Below are positions 43,500-51,465 of a stretch of DNA of 64,000 bases, piece after piece. The notes beneath the pieces were generated by a model. The model searched no databases and had not been told where the DNA came from. It worked only from the letters and a program-made list of their open reading frames with translations. Source of the DNA: Oxalobacteraceae bacterium OTU3CAMAD1 (GTDB taxonomy: Bacteria > Pseudomonadota > Gammaproteobacteria > Burkholderiales > Burkholderiaceae_D). Location: contig CP099650.1 in assembly GCA_024123915.1 (NCBI GenBank), positions 3,782,001 through 3,846,000 on the forward strand. The letters run 5' to 3'. The position numbers and the translations under genes were made by a program. Positions within the stretch are counted from its first letter, which is position 1. Every line of letters starts with the position of its first letter.

Positions 43500-44246
43500 A
43501 TGGGTATCGCAGTCAACGGCGTCGACATCGACGACAGCGCCATCGAGGCGGAAATCGGCCACCACCAGGGCGCGGACAACCCGCTGCGCGAGGCGGTGCA
43601 TGAAGTGGTGCTGCGCCAGGTGCTGTTGCAGGAGGCGCGCCGGCTTGGCGTCGAGGGCGACAGCGACGACGACCGCATCGAGGCGCTGTTCGTGCGCGAG
43701 GTGACGGTGCCGAAGGCGGACGACGCGGCCTGCCTGCGCTTTTACCAGAGCCAGCCGGAGCGTTACCGCAGTGGCGACCTGGTCGAGGCGCGCCACATCC
43801 TGTTCCAGGTGACGCCGGCGGCGCCGCTGGAGCTGCTGCGCCAGACGGCCGAGCTGATCCTGGCCGAGCTGCAGGCGCGGCCGGAGCGTTTCGACGAGCT
43901 GGCGCGGCAGTATTCGAACTGTCCGTCGGGCGCGGTCGGCGGCAGCCTGGGGCAGCTGGCGCGCGGGCAGTGCGTGCCGGAGTTCGACGAGTTGCTGTTC
44001 CGCCTGCGGCAGGGCGAGCTGGCGGGGCGTCTGCTGGAGACGCGCTTTGGCTTGCACATCGTGCAGGCGCAGCGCCGCATCGACGGCAAGTTGATTCCGT
44101 TCGAGACCGTGCGGGCGCAGATCGCCGACGAGTTGCAGCGGCAGTCCTGGCAACGGGCGCTGCACCAGTATATGCATATCCTGGTCGGCAAGGCCGGCAT
44201 CGAGGGTGTCGACCTGGAGGGGGCCAGCTCGCCGTTGGTGCAGTAA
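43500..44246 (+). CDS. Parvulin-type peptidyl-prolyl isomerase of the nar operon
   Basis: 248 residues, 12 bases after narI. Helical N-terminal chaperone part (DNPLREAVHEVVLRQVLLQEARRLG) followed by a rotamase domain: VEARHILFQV, FDELARQYSNCPSGAVGGSLGQL, FDELLFRLRQGEL and ETRFGLHIVQAQRRI. No signal peptide, so cytoplasmic, resembling NifM-type maturation factors. Parvulins are found at the end of nar operons of several proteobacteria and may help fold NarG or NarI. Confidence 0.9.
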   Translation: MGIAVNGVDIDDSAIEAEIGHHQGADNPLREAVHEVVLRQVLLQEARRLGVEGDSDDDRIEALFVREVTVPKADDAACLRFYQSQPERYRSGDLVEARHILFQVTPAAPLELLRQTAELILAELQARPERFDELARQYSNCPSGAVGGSLGQLARGQCVPEFDELLFRLRQGELAGRLLETRFGLHIVQAQRRIDGKLIPFETVRAQIADELQRQSWQRALHQYMHILVGKAGIEGVDLEGASSPLVQ

Positions 44247-44254
44247 CAACAGGC

Positions 44255-44287
44255 GGGCTAGTCACAAAGAACTATCCCACCTAGCCC
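44255..44287 (+). terminator. Candidate terminator of the nar operon
   Basis: GGGCTAG at 44255-44261 can pair with CTAGCCC at 44281-44287, a seven-base stem with a 19-base loop, shortly after the parvulin stop. No U-run follows, so termination strength is uncertain. Confidence 0.3.
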
Positions 44288-44356
44288 CTCATGCCCAGTG
44301 CCAAGCGCACCGGCGGCCGCTACAATGGCCTCACACCATACAACAGGAGAGCGACG

Positions 44357-45331
44357 ATGTTAAGCGACCGGTTTGGTCGATCGATCGACTATCTGCGGGT
44401 ATCGGTCACCGACCGCTGCGACTTGCGCTGCACGTATTGCATGCCCAAGGACTTCAAAGGCTACGAAGACCCGCCCGACTGGCTCAGTTTCGACGAGATC
44501 GAACGCGTCGTCGCCGCCTTCGCGCGCCTGGGCACCTCGCGCGTGCGCCTGACCGGCGGCGAGCCGCTCACCCGGCGCCACATCCCCCAACTGGCCGCGC
44601 GCCTGTCGGCCTTGCCCGGCGTGCGCGACCTGTCGCTGTCGACCAACGGTACGCGCCTGGCCCGCCACGCCGAAGCATTGAAGGCCGCCGGCGTCACGCG
44701 CGTCAACGTCAGCCTGGATACCCTGGACCGCGATTGCATGGCCGGCATCACCGGCCGCGACTGCCTGCCGGCCGTGCTGGAAGGCTTGCAGGCGGCCAAG
44801 GCCGCCGGCCTGGCGCCCGTCAAGATCAACATGGTTGCCATGCGTGGCGTCAACGAGGCCGAGATCGACGCGATGGCAAGCTTTTGTATAGAACAAAGCT
44901 TCATGCTGCGCCTGATCGAGGTCATGCCGATGGGCGAGACCGGCCAGAACACCGCTTACATGAATCTGGCGCCGGTGCAGGCGCGGCTGGCGGAGAAGTT
45001 TGGACTGCGGCCGCAGGCGCTGGAGCTGGGCGGCGGACCGGCGCGCTACTGGAGCACCGAAGACGGCAGCGCCAGCATCGGCTACATCACGCCGCTGTCC
45101 CAGCATTTCTGCGCCACCTGCAACCGGGTGCGCCTGTCGGTCGACGGCACCCTGTACCTGTGCCTGGGCCAGGAACAGCAATTCCCGCTGCGGCCGCTGC
45201 TGCGGGGCGGCGCCACCGACGCCGAACTGGAGCAGGCGATCCGCGAGGCCATCGAACTGAAGCCGCAGGAGCACGACTTCGGCCGCCAGCCGGAGAAGAT
45301 CGTGCGCTTCATGTCGCAAACCGGTGGCTGA
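44357..45331 (+). CDS. moaA: GTP 3',8-cyclase, molybdenum cofactor synthesis
   Basis: 324 residues from ATG 44357 with AGGAGAG upstream; in-frame extension to 44291 rejected. Radical-SAM site CDLRCTYCMP, second cluster CATCNRVRLSVDGTLYLCLG, and the functional C-terminal GG. First step of molybdopterin synthesis, feeding cofactor to NarG. Located downstream of nar genes, convenient for anaerobic demand. Confidence 0.96.
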   Translation: MLSDRFGRSIDYLRVSVTDRCDLRCTYCMPKDFKGYEDPPDWLSFDEIERVVAAFARLGTSRVRLTGGEPLTRRHIPQLAARLSALPGVRDLSLSTNGTRLARHAEALKAAGVTRVNVSLDTLDRDCMAGITGRDCLPAVLEGLQAAKAAGLAPVKINMVAMRGVNEAEIDAMASFCIEQSFMLRLIEVMPMGETGQNTAYMNLAPVQARLAEKFGLRPQALELGGGPARYWSTEDGSASIGYITPLSQHFCATCNRVRLSVDGTLYLCLGQEQQFPLRPLLRGGATDAELEQAIREAIELKPQEHDFGRQPEKIVRFMSQTGG

Positions 45332-45393
45332 CGGCCTCTGCCGCCAGTTATACTTCCCCCTTGTAACTGATTAACCGATTAACGGAGTCGTCG

Positions 45394-45438
45394 ATGCCGC
45401 ATCCCGCCCCATCTTTCCGGCGTTCGCCGCCGTGCTGA
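45394..45438 (+). CDS. Possible 14-codon leader ORF overlapping narX
   Basis: ATG with GGAG six bases upstream encodes MPHPAPSFRRSPPC and stops seven bases inside the narX frame (GTG 45432). NarX's own GTG has no Shine-Dalgarno, so translation may be re-initiated from this mini-ORF. Alternatively the start of narX carries a frameshift. Confidence 0.3.
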   Translation: MPHPAPSFRRSPPC

Positions 45439-47393
45439 CGCCTGTGCTGAAAACCGCGCTGTTCGCCGGCTGGCAAAAACTGTCGACCCGCATCGTCGGC
45501 CTGCTGCTGGGTTTCCTGGCGGTGGCGTTGCTCGTGATCGGTTCGACACTGTTGCTGTCCTGGCAGCTGGAGGGCAGCGCTGCCGCAATCAACGTCGCCG
45601 GCAGCCTGCGCATGGACAGCTACCGGCTGGCGATGCTGGCCGGCCAGCTGGACACGCCCGCCGGCCGCACCGATCCGGCCGCCGCCAGCCTGGTGGGCGC
45701 GCAGATGAAGCGCATCGACGCCACGCTGGCGCTGCTGGAGCACGGCGACCCTCAGCGTCCGTTGATCCTGCCGTCGACCGACGTCATCCAGCGCGTGTTC
45801 GCCGAGGTGCGTCAACAGTGGCGCACCGAGCTGGCACCGCGCACCGGCGCCTTGCTGGCCCGCTACCCGACGCCGCCGGCCGAGGTCCTCGCGCTGCAAC
45901 AGCAGCTCGGCGAGCGTTTCGTGCACCGCGTCGACCAATTGGTCCAGCATATCGAGCGCGACAGCGAGGGTCGCACGTTCTGGCTGCGTGCCTCGCAACT
46001 GTTGCTGCTGGCCTTGGCGCTGGTGGGCACGGTGAGCATCATCTACCTGCTGTTCGACATGATCGTGGCGCCGGTGACGCGCTTGCAGGGCGGCATGGAG
46101 CGCATGCGCGAGCAGGACTTCAGCGTGCGCCTGCCGGTCGACGGCAGCGACGAATTCGGCGCGCTGGCGAACGGCTTCAACCAGATGGCCGACAAGCTGA
46201 AGGATTCCTACGCCAACCTCGAGGAGCGGGTGCACACCAAGACCTCCGAGCTGGAGCAGCAGAACCGCGAACTGGCGCTGTTGTACGACAGCGCCGCCTT
46301 CCTGCAGCAGCCGCAATCGGCCGAGGCGATGTGCGAAGGCTTCCTGACGCGCATCAGCGACTATTTCAAGGCCGACGGCGGTTCGGTGCGCGTCCTCGAT
46401 CCGAACCAGGGCAACCTGCACATGCTGGTGCACCATGGCATTTCCGAGAAGCTGGTCGAGACCGAGCGCTGCCTCAAAGTGGGCGAGTGCCTGTGCGGCG
46501 AGGCCGTGGTCAGCAAGCTGGCGGTGATTCACGACCTGCGCCGCATGGATCGGGGCCACACCTTGCAGTGCCACCGCGAGGGCTTTGCCACGATCTCGAT
46601 CTTCCATATCTTCGCGCAGCGCCAGCACCTGGGCTTTTTCAACCTGCATTTCCGTAGGACGACCGTGTTCAGCGCGGCGCAGACGGCCTTGCTGGAGACC
46701 CTGGGCCAACTGCTGGGCACGGCCATCGAGAACCAGCGCCTGCAGGGACGCGACCGTGAACTGGCCATTTCCGAAGAACGCAACCTGGTCGCGCAGGGGC
46801 TGCACGACAGCATCGCCCAGGGCTTGAACTTCCTGAACCTGCAAGTGCAGATGCTGGAGCAGTCGCTCAAGGTCGGTCGCGTCGACGAGATCGAGGGCAT
46901 CGTCCCGGCCCTGCGCGCGGGCGTCGAGGAGAGCTACCAGGACGTGCGCGAGCTGCTGCACAACTTCCGCACCCGTCTGCAGGAAGGCAACCTGGTGACG
47001 TCGCTGGAAACGGTGGTCGACAAGTTCCGCCGCCAGAGCGGCATCGCCGTCGATTTTGCCGCCGACAGCGACGGCGCGCCGTTCCCGCGCGAGCACCAGC
47101 TGCAACTGCTGTTCATCGTGCAGGAGGCGCTGTCGAACGTGCGCAAGCACGCGTCGGCGCGCCAGGTGCGCATCGCGCTCACCGACGGCGAGGATTTCGA
47201 CCTGAGCATCCGCGACGACGGCCACGGTTTCGATCCCAAGGGACTCGACGCCAAGGGCGGCGCCCACGTCGGCATCACTATCATGCGCGAACGCGCGCAG
47301 CGCATCGACGCCCGGCTGGACGTCGAGTCCGCCCCCGGCGCCGGCACCGAGGTGCGCGTGCACCTGGGCCGCGCCCAGCGGCGCGCGGCGTAA
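45432..47393 (+). CDS. narX: Nitrate/nitrite sensor histidine kinase
   Basis: 653 residues from GTG (no better start; an in-frame stop lies at 45372). TM1 (about 17-40), then a P-box-like INVAGSLRMDSYRLAMLAG that binds nitrate, a periplasmic four-helix domain, TM2 (about 190-212), HAMP, a GAF-type region with cysteine-rich CLKVGECLCGEAVV, then HisKA_3 (ERNLVAQGLHDSIAQGL, His phosphoacceptor) and HATPase (ALSNVRKHASARQV, DDGHGF). Phosphorylates NarL in response to nitrate or nitrite. Pair narX-narL follows moaA and the nar operon it would control. Confidence 0.93.
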   Translation: MLTPVLKTALFAGWQKLSTRIVGLLLGFLAVALLVIGSTLLLSWQLEGSAAAINVAGSLRMDSYRLAMLAGQLDTPAGRTDPAAASLVGAQMKRIDATLALLEHGDPQRPLILPSTDVIQRVFAEVRQQWRTELAPRTGALLARYPTPPAEVLALQQQLGERFVHRVDQLVQHIERDSEGRTFWLRASQLLLLALALVGTVSIIYLLFDMIVAPVTRLQGGMERMREQDFSVRLPVDGSDEFGALANGFNQMADKLKDSYANLEERVHTKTSELEQQNRELALLYDSAAFLQQPQSAEAMCEGFLTRISDYFKADGGSVRVLDPNQGNLHMLVHHGISEKLVETERCLKVGECLCGEAVVSKLAVIHDLRRMDRGHTLQCHREGFATISIFHIFAQRQHLGFFNLHFRRTTVFSAAQTALLETLGQLLGTAIENQRLQGRDRELAISEERNLVAQGLHDSIAQGLNFLNLQVQMLEQSLKVGRVDEIEGIVPALRAGVEESYQDVRELLHNFRTRLQEGNLVTSLETVVDKFRRQSGIAVDFAADSDGAPFPREHQLQLLFIVQEALSNVRKHASARQVRIALTDGEDFDLSIRDDGHGFDPKGLDAKGGAHVGITIMRERAQRIDARLDVESAPGAGTEVRVHLGRAQRRAA

Positions 47394-47415
47394 TCATTCA
47401 AGAGAGGCCACACCC

Positions 47416-48087
47416 ATGCAAACGAACCCGGATTCCAACCCCATCAGCGTGCTGCTGGTCGACGACCACACCTTGTTCCGCAGCGGCATACGCTCGCTGC
47501 TCCAGCGCCATCCGGAGTTCAACGTGGTGGGCGAGGCCGCCGACGGCTTCGAGGGCATCAAGCGCGCGCTGCAGTTGCAGCCGCAGGTGGTGCTGCTCGA
47601 CCTGAACATGCCGGGCATGTCGGGTGTGGAAACGCTGCAACTGATGCGCCAGGATTGCCCCGATACCGCCATCGTCATGCTGACCGTGTCCGAGGATGCC
47701 GAGGACCTGAGCGTGGCGCTCAAGGCGGGCGCCAGCGGCTATCTGCTCAAGAATATCGACACCGACTATCTGACCCGCGCGATCCGCCGCGCCGCCGCCG
47801 GCGAGACCGTGGTGGCCGAGGCGATGACGGCCAAGCTGGTGGCGCAGTTGCAAAGCGGGGCGGCGGCGCCGGTGGCTTCCGAGCTCGACAAGCTAACGCC
47901 GCGCGAGCGGGAGATCCTCGATTGCCTGGCGCGCGGCGAGAGCAACAAGAGCATCGCCCGCAATCTGGAACTGGCGGAAAGCACGGTCAAGATCCATGTC
48001 CAGAACGTGCTGAAAAAGCTCAAGCTCAGCAGCCGCGTGCAGGCGGCGGTTTACGCCGTCGAGCACCGCATGCAGGGCGGCGGCTGA
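47416..48087 (+). CDS. narL: Nitrate/nitrite response regulator
   Basis: 223 residues. Receiver domain with acidic pair Asp16-Asp17, phosphoacceptor Asp62 (VLLDLNMPGMSG) and ASGYLLKN; LuxR-type helix-turn-helix LTPREREILDCLARGESNKSIARNLELAESTVKIHVQNVLKKL. Partner of the preceding NarX. Expected to act on NarL heptamers in the nar and narK promoters; I found only weak, unranked candidates such as TACTCCT at 36713. Confidence 0.95.
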   Translation: MQTNPDSNPISVLLVDDHTLFRSGIRSLLQRHPEFNVVGEAADGFEGIKRALQLQPQVVLLDLNMPGMSGVETLQLMRQDCPDTAIVMLTVSEDAEDLSVALKAGASGYLLKNIDTDYLTRAIRRAAAGETVVAEAMTAKLVAQLQSGAAAPVASELDKLTPREREILDCLARGESNKSIARNLELAESTVKIHVQNVLKKLKLSSRVQAAVYAVEHRMQGGG

Positions 48088-48103
48088 AGCGCCGCCTGAT
48101 CCT

Positions 48104-48194
48104 GTAGGGCGGATTAGCGAAGCGTAATCGGCCATGTATGCGTCCCGACGGCTCATGGATGGCCGATTACGGCGTTCCGCCTAATCCGCCCTAC
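48104..48194. repeat. Palindromic intergenic repeat, copy 5
   Basis: Complete element with arms GTAGGGCGGATTAGCGAAGC and, on the right, GCGTTCCGCCTAATCCG ending CCCTAC. Both inner half-sites carry a matched change (TAATCGGCC on the left, GGCCGATTA on the right), a compensatory pair that preserves pairing. Lies between the convergent narL and the heavy-metal-domain gene. Confidence 0.85.
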
Positions 48195-48213
48195 GAATTT
48201 GGTAACATCGGCA

Positions 48214-48495
48214 TTAGCCGCAGCAACCACCGCAGCAGCCCCCGGCGTTGGGTTTTGCAGCGACGGCTGGCTCCGGCGCGCCGCCGTTCGGATACGACGG
48301 ATAACCGGCCAGCGCCAGGGCGCGCGTGAGCAGGTGTGGCGACGTTAGCGTCTCGTCGACGCGCATGATGGCCATGCCGTCGCGCAGCGACACGCTCACT
48401 TCGCTGACGCCGTCGGTGTCATTGAGAATCCGGGCAACCTTGTCGGCGCAGGCTTCGCCATCCATGGCGTCAATTTTCAGTACTGTGGTGTGCAT
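48214..48495 (-). CDS. Heavy-metal-associated domain protein with Cys-rich tail
   Basis: 93 residues. HMA ferredoxin-like fold: TTVLKIDAMDGEACADKVARIL, SVSLRDGMAIMRVDE and LTRALALAGYPSYP. The usual CxxC of copper chaperones is reduced to a single Cys in DGEAC. The C-terminus instead ends GGCCGGCCG, four cysteines in two pairs. Could still bind Cu or another soft metal through the tail. Divergent from nnrS; in an NO/denitrification block, copper or heme handling is plausible. Confidence 0.75.
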   Translation of the reverse strand: MHTTVLKIDAMDGEACADKVARILNDTDGVSEVSVSLRDGMAIMRVDETLTSPHLLTRALALAGYPSYPNGGAPEPAVAAKPNAGGCCGGCCG

Positions 48496-48603
48496 CGCAT
48501 TTCCTCTCGTGGTCTATTGATTGAAACAACCCCTACAGGCTAAGCGAAAGCGCAGCGGCGGTCGATGCTTCCGAGCCGATCGCGGCTGGTATTTCCGATT
48601 TCC

Positions 48604-48617
48604 TTGATCTAAGTTAT
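48604..48617. promoter_or_regulatory. Degenerate FNR/DNR-type box upstream of nnrS
   Basis: TTGATCTAAGTTAT keeps the left half-site perfectly. It shares CCTTGATC and TTATG with the site upstream of norZ, suggesting both are read by the same NO-responsive DNR-like protein. Lies 75 bases before the nnrS start codon. Confidence 0.5.
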
Positions 48618-48691
48618 GCGAATCGGGCGCTGGGCTTCACAGCCACTGACACCGCGCAGACAATGTGTCGGAACTCTTAAGGATGACGATC

Positions 48692-49900
48692 ATGACCTTG
48701 CTCCATATCGAAGAACCCGCGACCCGAGCGGGCGCCTGGCACACCGGCCATCCCATATGGCGGCTGGGCTTCCGTCCCTTCTACCTCGGCGCGGCGCTGT
48801 TCGCGGCACTGTCCATCCCATTGTGGATGGCGCAGTATTTCGGCTGGATAAGGGGCGACCTCGCCAGCCTGCTGCATGTCGGTTTCGCCTGGCATATGCA
48901 TGAGATGGTGTTCGGCATGGCCGCCGCCGTGGTGGTGGGGTTTCTTTACACGGCGGCGTTCAACTGGACGGGCCTGTGGACGCCGGTGCGCGGCAAGCTG
49001 GCCGCGCTGGTGATGCTGTGGCTGCTGGGCCGGGTGGCGATGCTGCTGGCGCCGCCACTGGCGGCCGCCGTTATCGATTGGCTATTCCTGCCGCTGGCCG
49101 CCTGGCCGTTGTGGCGTGTGATGCGCCAGTCCGGCAACAAGCGCAATTACTTCCTGGTCGTCTTGCTGGGCCTGATGGCGATGGCCAACGGCGTGTTCCA
49201 CGCCATCTCGCTGGGCTGGTTGGCACTGACCCCGGTGCTGCCGGTGGAGGCGGCGATCCTGGTCATCGTCATCATGGAGACGGCCATCGGCACGCGCATC
49301 ATTCCCATGTTCACCCGCAACGGCGCGCCGGGAACGACGCCGCTGGTGCAACCCAAGCTCGACCGTATCTCGCTCGGCCTGTTGGCGGCTTCGGCGCTGG
49401 CGTGGCTGGCGCTGGCGCCGGCCTGGCTGTTCTCGCCGCTGGCGCTGGCCGCTGCCGCGCTGGTGCTGCTGCGCCTGTGGCGCTGGCAGGCCTTGCGCAC
49501 CTTGTCGGTGCCGCTGCTGTGGATCATGCACCTGTCGTACGCGTGGATCGCGGTCGGTTTCGTGCTGCTTGCGCTGGCGAGCTGGCAACTGGTGAGCGCC
49601 AGCGCCGGCTTCCACGCGCTGGCCGTCGGATCGATGGCGGGACTGATCCTGGGCATGATGACGCGCACAACCCTGGGCCACACCGGACGTCCGCTCAAGG
49701 CGGGCCGCGCCGAGCGTGCCATGTTCGTGCTGATCCAGCTCAGCGCCTTGTCGCGCGTGCTGTCGGCGCTGGGCTGGGACAACGCGGGCGGCGCATTGCT
49801 GCTTGCCAGCGCCGCCTGCTGGGCGGTCGCATTCGGACTGTACGCGTTCGTCTACCGGCCGTATCTGACCCATGCGCGGTTGGACGGCAAGCCGGGCTAG
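48692..49900 (+). CDS. nnrS: NnrS family heme-copper membrane protein
   Basis: 402 residues from ATG 48692, which has AAGGA at eight bases; earlier GTG 48665 and ATG 48683 are less supported. Twelve-helix NnrS: LGFRPFYLGAALFAALSIPLW, HVGFAWHMHEMVFGMAAAVV with heme-ligand histidines, GTRIIPMFTRNGAPG and FHALAVGSMAGLILGMMTRTTLGHTGR. NnrS relieves NO stress by lowering formation of inhibitory iron-NO complexes. Its promoter region has a DNR-like site. Confidence 0.94.
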   Translation: MTLLHIEEPATRAGAWHTGHPIWRLGFRPFYLGAALFAALSIPLWMAQYFGWIRGDLASLLHVGFAWHMHEMVFGMAAAVVVGFLYTAAFNWTGLWTPVRGKLAALVMLWLLGRVAMLLAPPLAAAVIDWLFLPLAAWPLWRVMRQSGNKRNYFLVVLLGLMAMANGVFHAISLGWLALTPVLPVEAAILVIVIMETAIGTRIIPMFTRNGAPGTTPLVQPKLDRISLGLLAASALAWLALAPAWLFSPLALAAAALVLLRLWRWQALRTLSVPLLWIMHLSYAWIAVGFVLLALASWQLVSASAGFHALAVGSMAGLILGMMTRTTLGHTGRPLKAGRAERAMFVLIQLSALSRVLSALGWDNAGGALLLASAACWAVAFGLYAFVYRPYLTHARLDGKPG

Positions 49901-49959
49901 AACGGCGCCAGCCGCCGATGCGGGCATAATACTGGGTTACCCGCAACGAAGAGAAACAC

Positions 49960-51315
49960 ATGTCTGACTTGTTAATGCGCTTGAACGGCAACCCGCTCAC
50001 CGGCGCCATCGCCAAGGCCATCGGCCTGCCGAATCCCGTGCCGCTGTCGCGGGAGGCGGGTCCGTACGAGGAACGCCCCTTTGACGGCAAGCGTGTTTTG
50101 TTGTGCCGTACCGCCGGCGGTTATGCGGCCGAGGCGATGGCGGCGGCTTTCGCGCGCGCCGGCGCGGCGGCGTCGGACACGCCGCCCGCCGGTGCCGTGC
50201 CGCTCGATGTCGTCGCGATGGACGCGACCGGTTGCGCGACGCCGCAGGATTACCGGGCGTTGTATGACGGCTTGCATCCCGTCGTGCGGCGGCTGGCCCG
50301 GAATGGCCGGGTGCTGATACTCGCGGCCGATCCCGGCGAGGCGGCCACGCCGGTTGCCGCCGCCGTTGCCCGTGGTGTGGAAGGATTTGTGCGCTCGCTG
50401 GCGAAGGAACTCGGCGCAAAAGGTATTACGGTCAATCTCGGCTATGTGGCCGGCGACGCGCTCGACCGCCTTGACGGTCCGCTGCGGTTCTTTTGCGGCG
50501 CCCGCACCACCTATGTGACCGGCCAGGCGTTCCACCTGGCCTCCCGCGTGGCCGCACCCACTGGCATGCCGTCGACGCAGGCCTTGTCCGGCAAGGTCGC
50601 GCTGGTCACCGGCGCTGCCCGGGGCATCGGCCTGGCCGTGGTGGAGCGGCTGGCGCAGGAGGGCGCCACCGTCGTCGCGCTCGACATGCCGGGCGCGGCG
50701 GACGAGCTGCACAAGGCGTGCGAGCGGTTCGCCGCCGTTCCCTTCCTCGCCGATATCGCAGCGCCGGACACCCCCGGGCGTCTCGCCGACTTCTTGCTCG
50801 AACGCTTCGGCGGTGTCGACATCGTGGTCCACAATGCGGGCATCACGCGCGACCGCACGCTGGCCAATATGCAGGAACATCTTTGGGATCTGGTGGTGCA
50901 GGTCAACCTGGCCGCCGTGATCGCTGTCGACCAGCGCTTCCTGGAGCGTGGGGTGCTGCGCGGCGACGGCCGGATTGTTTGCCTGTCCTCGGTCAGCGGC
51001 GTCGCGGGCAATTTCGGGCAGACCAACTACGCCGCGTCCAAGGCCGCGTTGATCGGCTATGTGGCGGCCCAGGCGCCGTTGCTGGCGCCGCGCGGAATCT
51101 GCATCAACGCCGTGGCGCCGGGCTTTATCGATACGCCCATGACCGACGCTATGCCCATGGTCGTGCGGGAGATCGGCCGGCGCCTCAATTCCGTGAAACA
51201 GAGCGGGCAGCCGCGCGATGTCGCCGAGCTGGTGACCTTCCTTGCCACCCCGGCCGCGTTCGGCATCAGCGGGGCGACCCTGCGGGTGTGCGGGCAGGGC
51301 CTGATCGGGGCGTGA
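49960..51315 (+). CDS. High-molecular-weight FabG-like 3-oxoacyl-ACP/CoA reductase
   Basis: 451 residues, about twice a normal SDR. The N-terminal half (to about 205) is a degenerate Rossmann domain; the C-terminal half has TGAARGIG for NAD(P), HNAGITRD, SSVSG and YAASKAA giving the Ser-Tyr-Lys catalytic set. This two-domain layout is that of HMwFabG (FabG4-type), which reduces long-chain 3-ketoacyl-CoA or -ACP in fatty-acid or polyhydroxyalkanoate metabolism. Stand-alone gene with a short leader. Confidence 0.85.
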   Translation: MSDLLMRLNGNPLTGAIAKAIGLPNPVPLSREAGPYEERPFDGKRVLLCRTAGGYAAEAMAAAFARAGAAASDTPPAGAVPLDVVAMDATGCATPQDYRALYDGLHPVVRRLARNGRVLILAADPGEAATPVAAAVARGVEGFVRSLAKELGAKGITVNLGYVAGDALDRLDGPLRFFCGARTTYVTGQAFHLASRVAAPTGMPSTQALSGKVALVTGAARGIGLAVVERLAQEGATVVALDMPGAADELHKACERFAAVPFLADIAAPDTPGRLADFLLERFGGVDIVVHNAGITRDRTLANMQEHLWDLVVQVNLAAVIAVDQRFLERGVLRGDGRIVCLSSVSGVAGNFGQTNYAASKAALIGYVAAQAPLLAPRGICINAVAPGFIDTPMTDAMPMVVREIGRRLNSVKQSGQPRDVAELVTFLATPAAFGISGATLRVCGQGLIGA

Positions 51316-51465
51316 GGCGCCTGTCGGCAGCCCGGCAACGTTGCCGTTGACTTCCTGTTGTCGATGTTCCAAGCCCCGGCGGATGCCCTCCCGGGGCCTG
51401 CATCTATTGTGATTATGCAAAAATTGCAGCAGAATGCGTTCCAGTCTCTCAGGAAAGGAAGTCGC

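Noticed and set aside
45348..47363. 671-codon minus-strand open frame across narX
   Set aside because: Antisense of a kinase with complete motifs.
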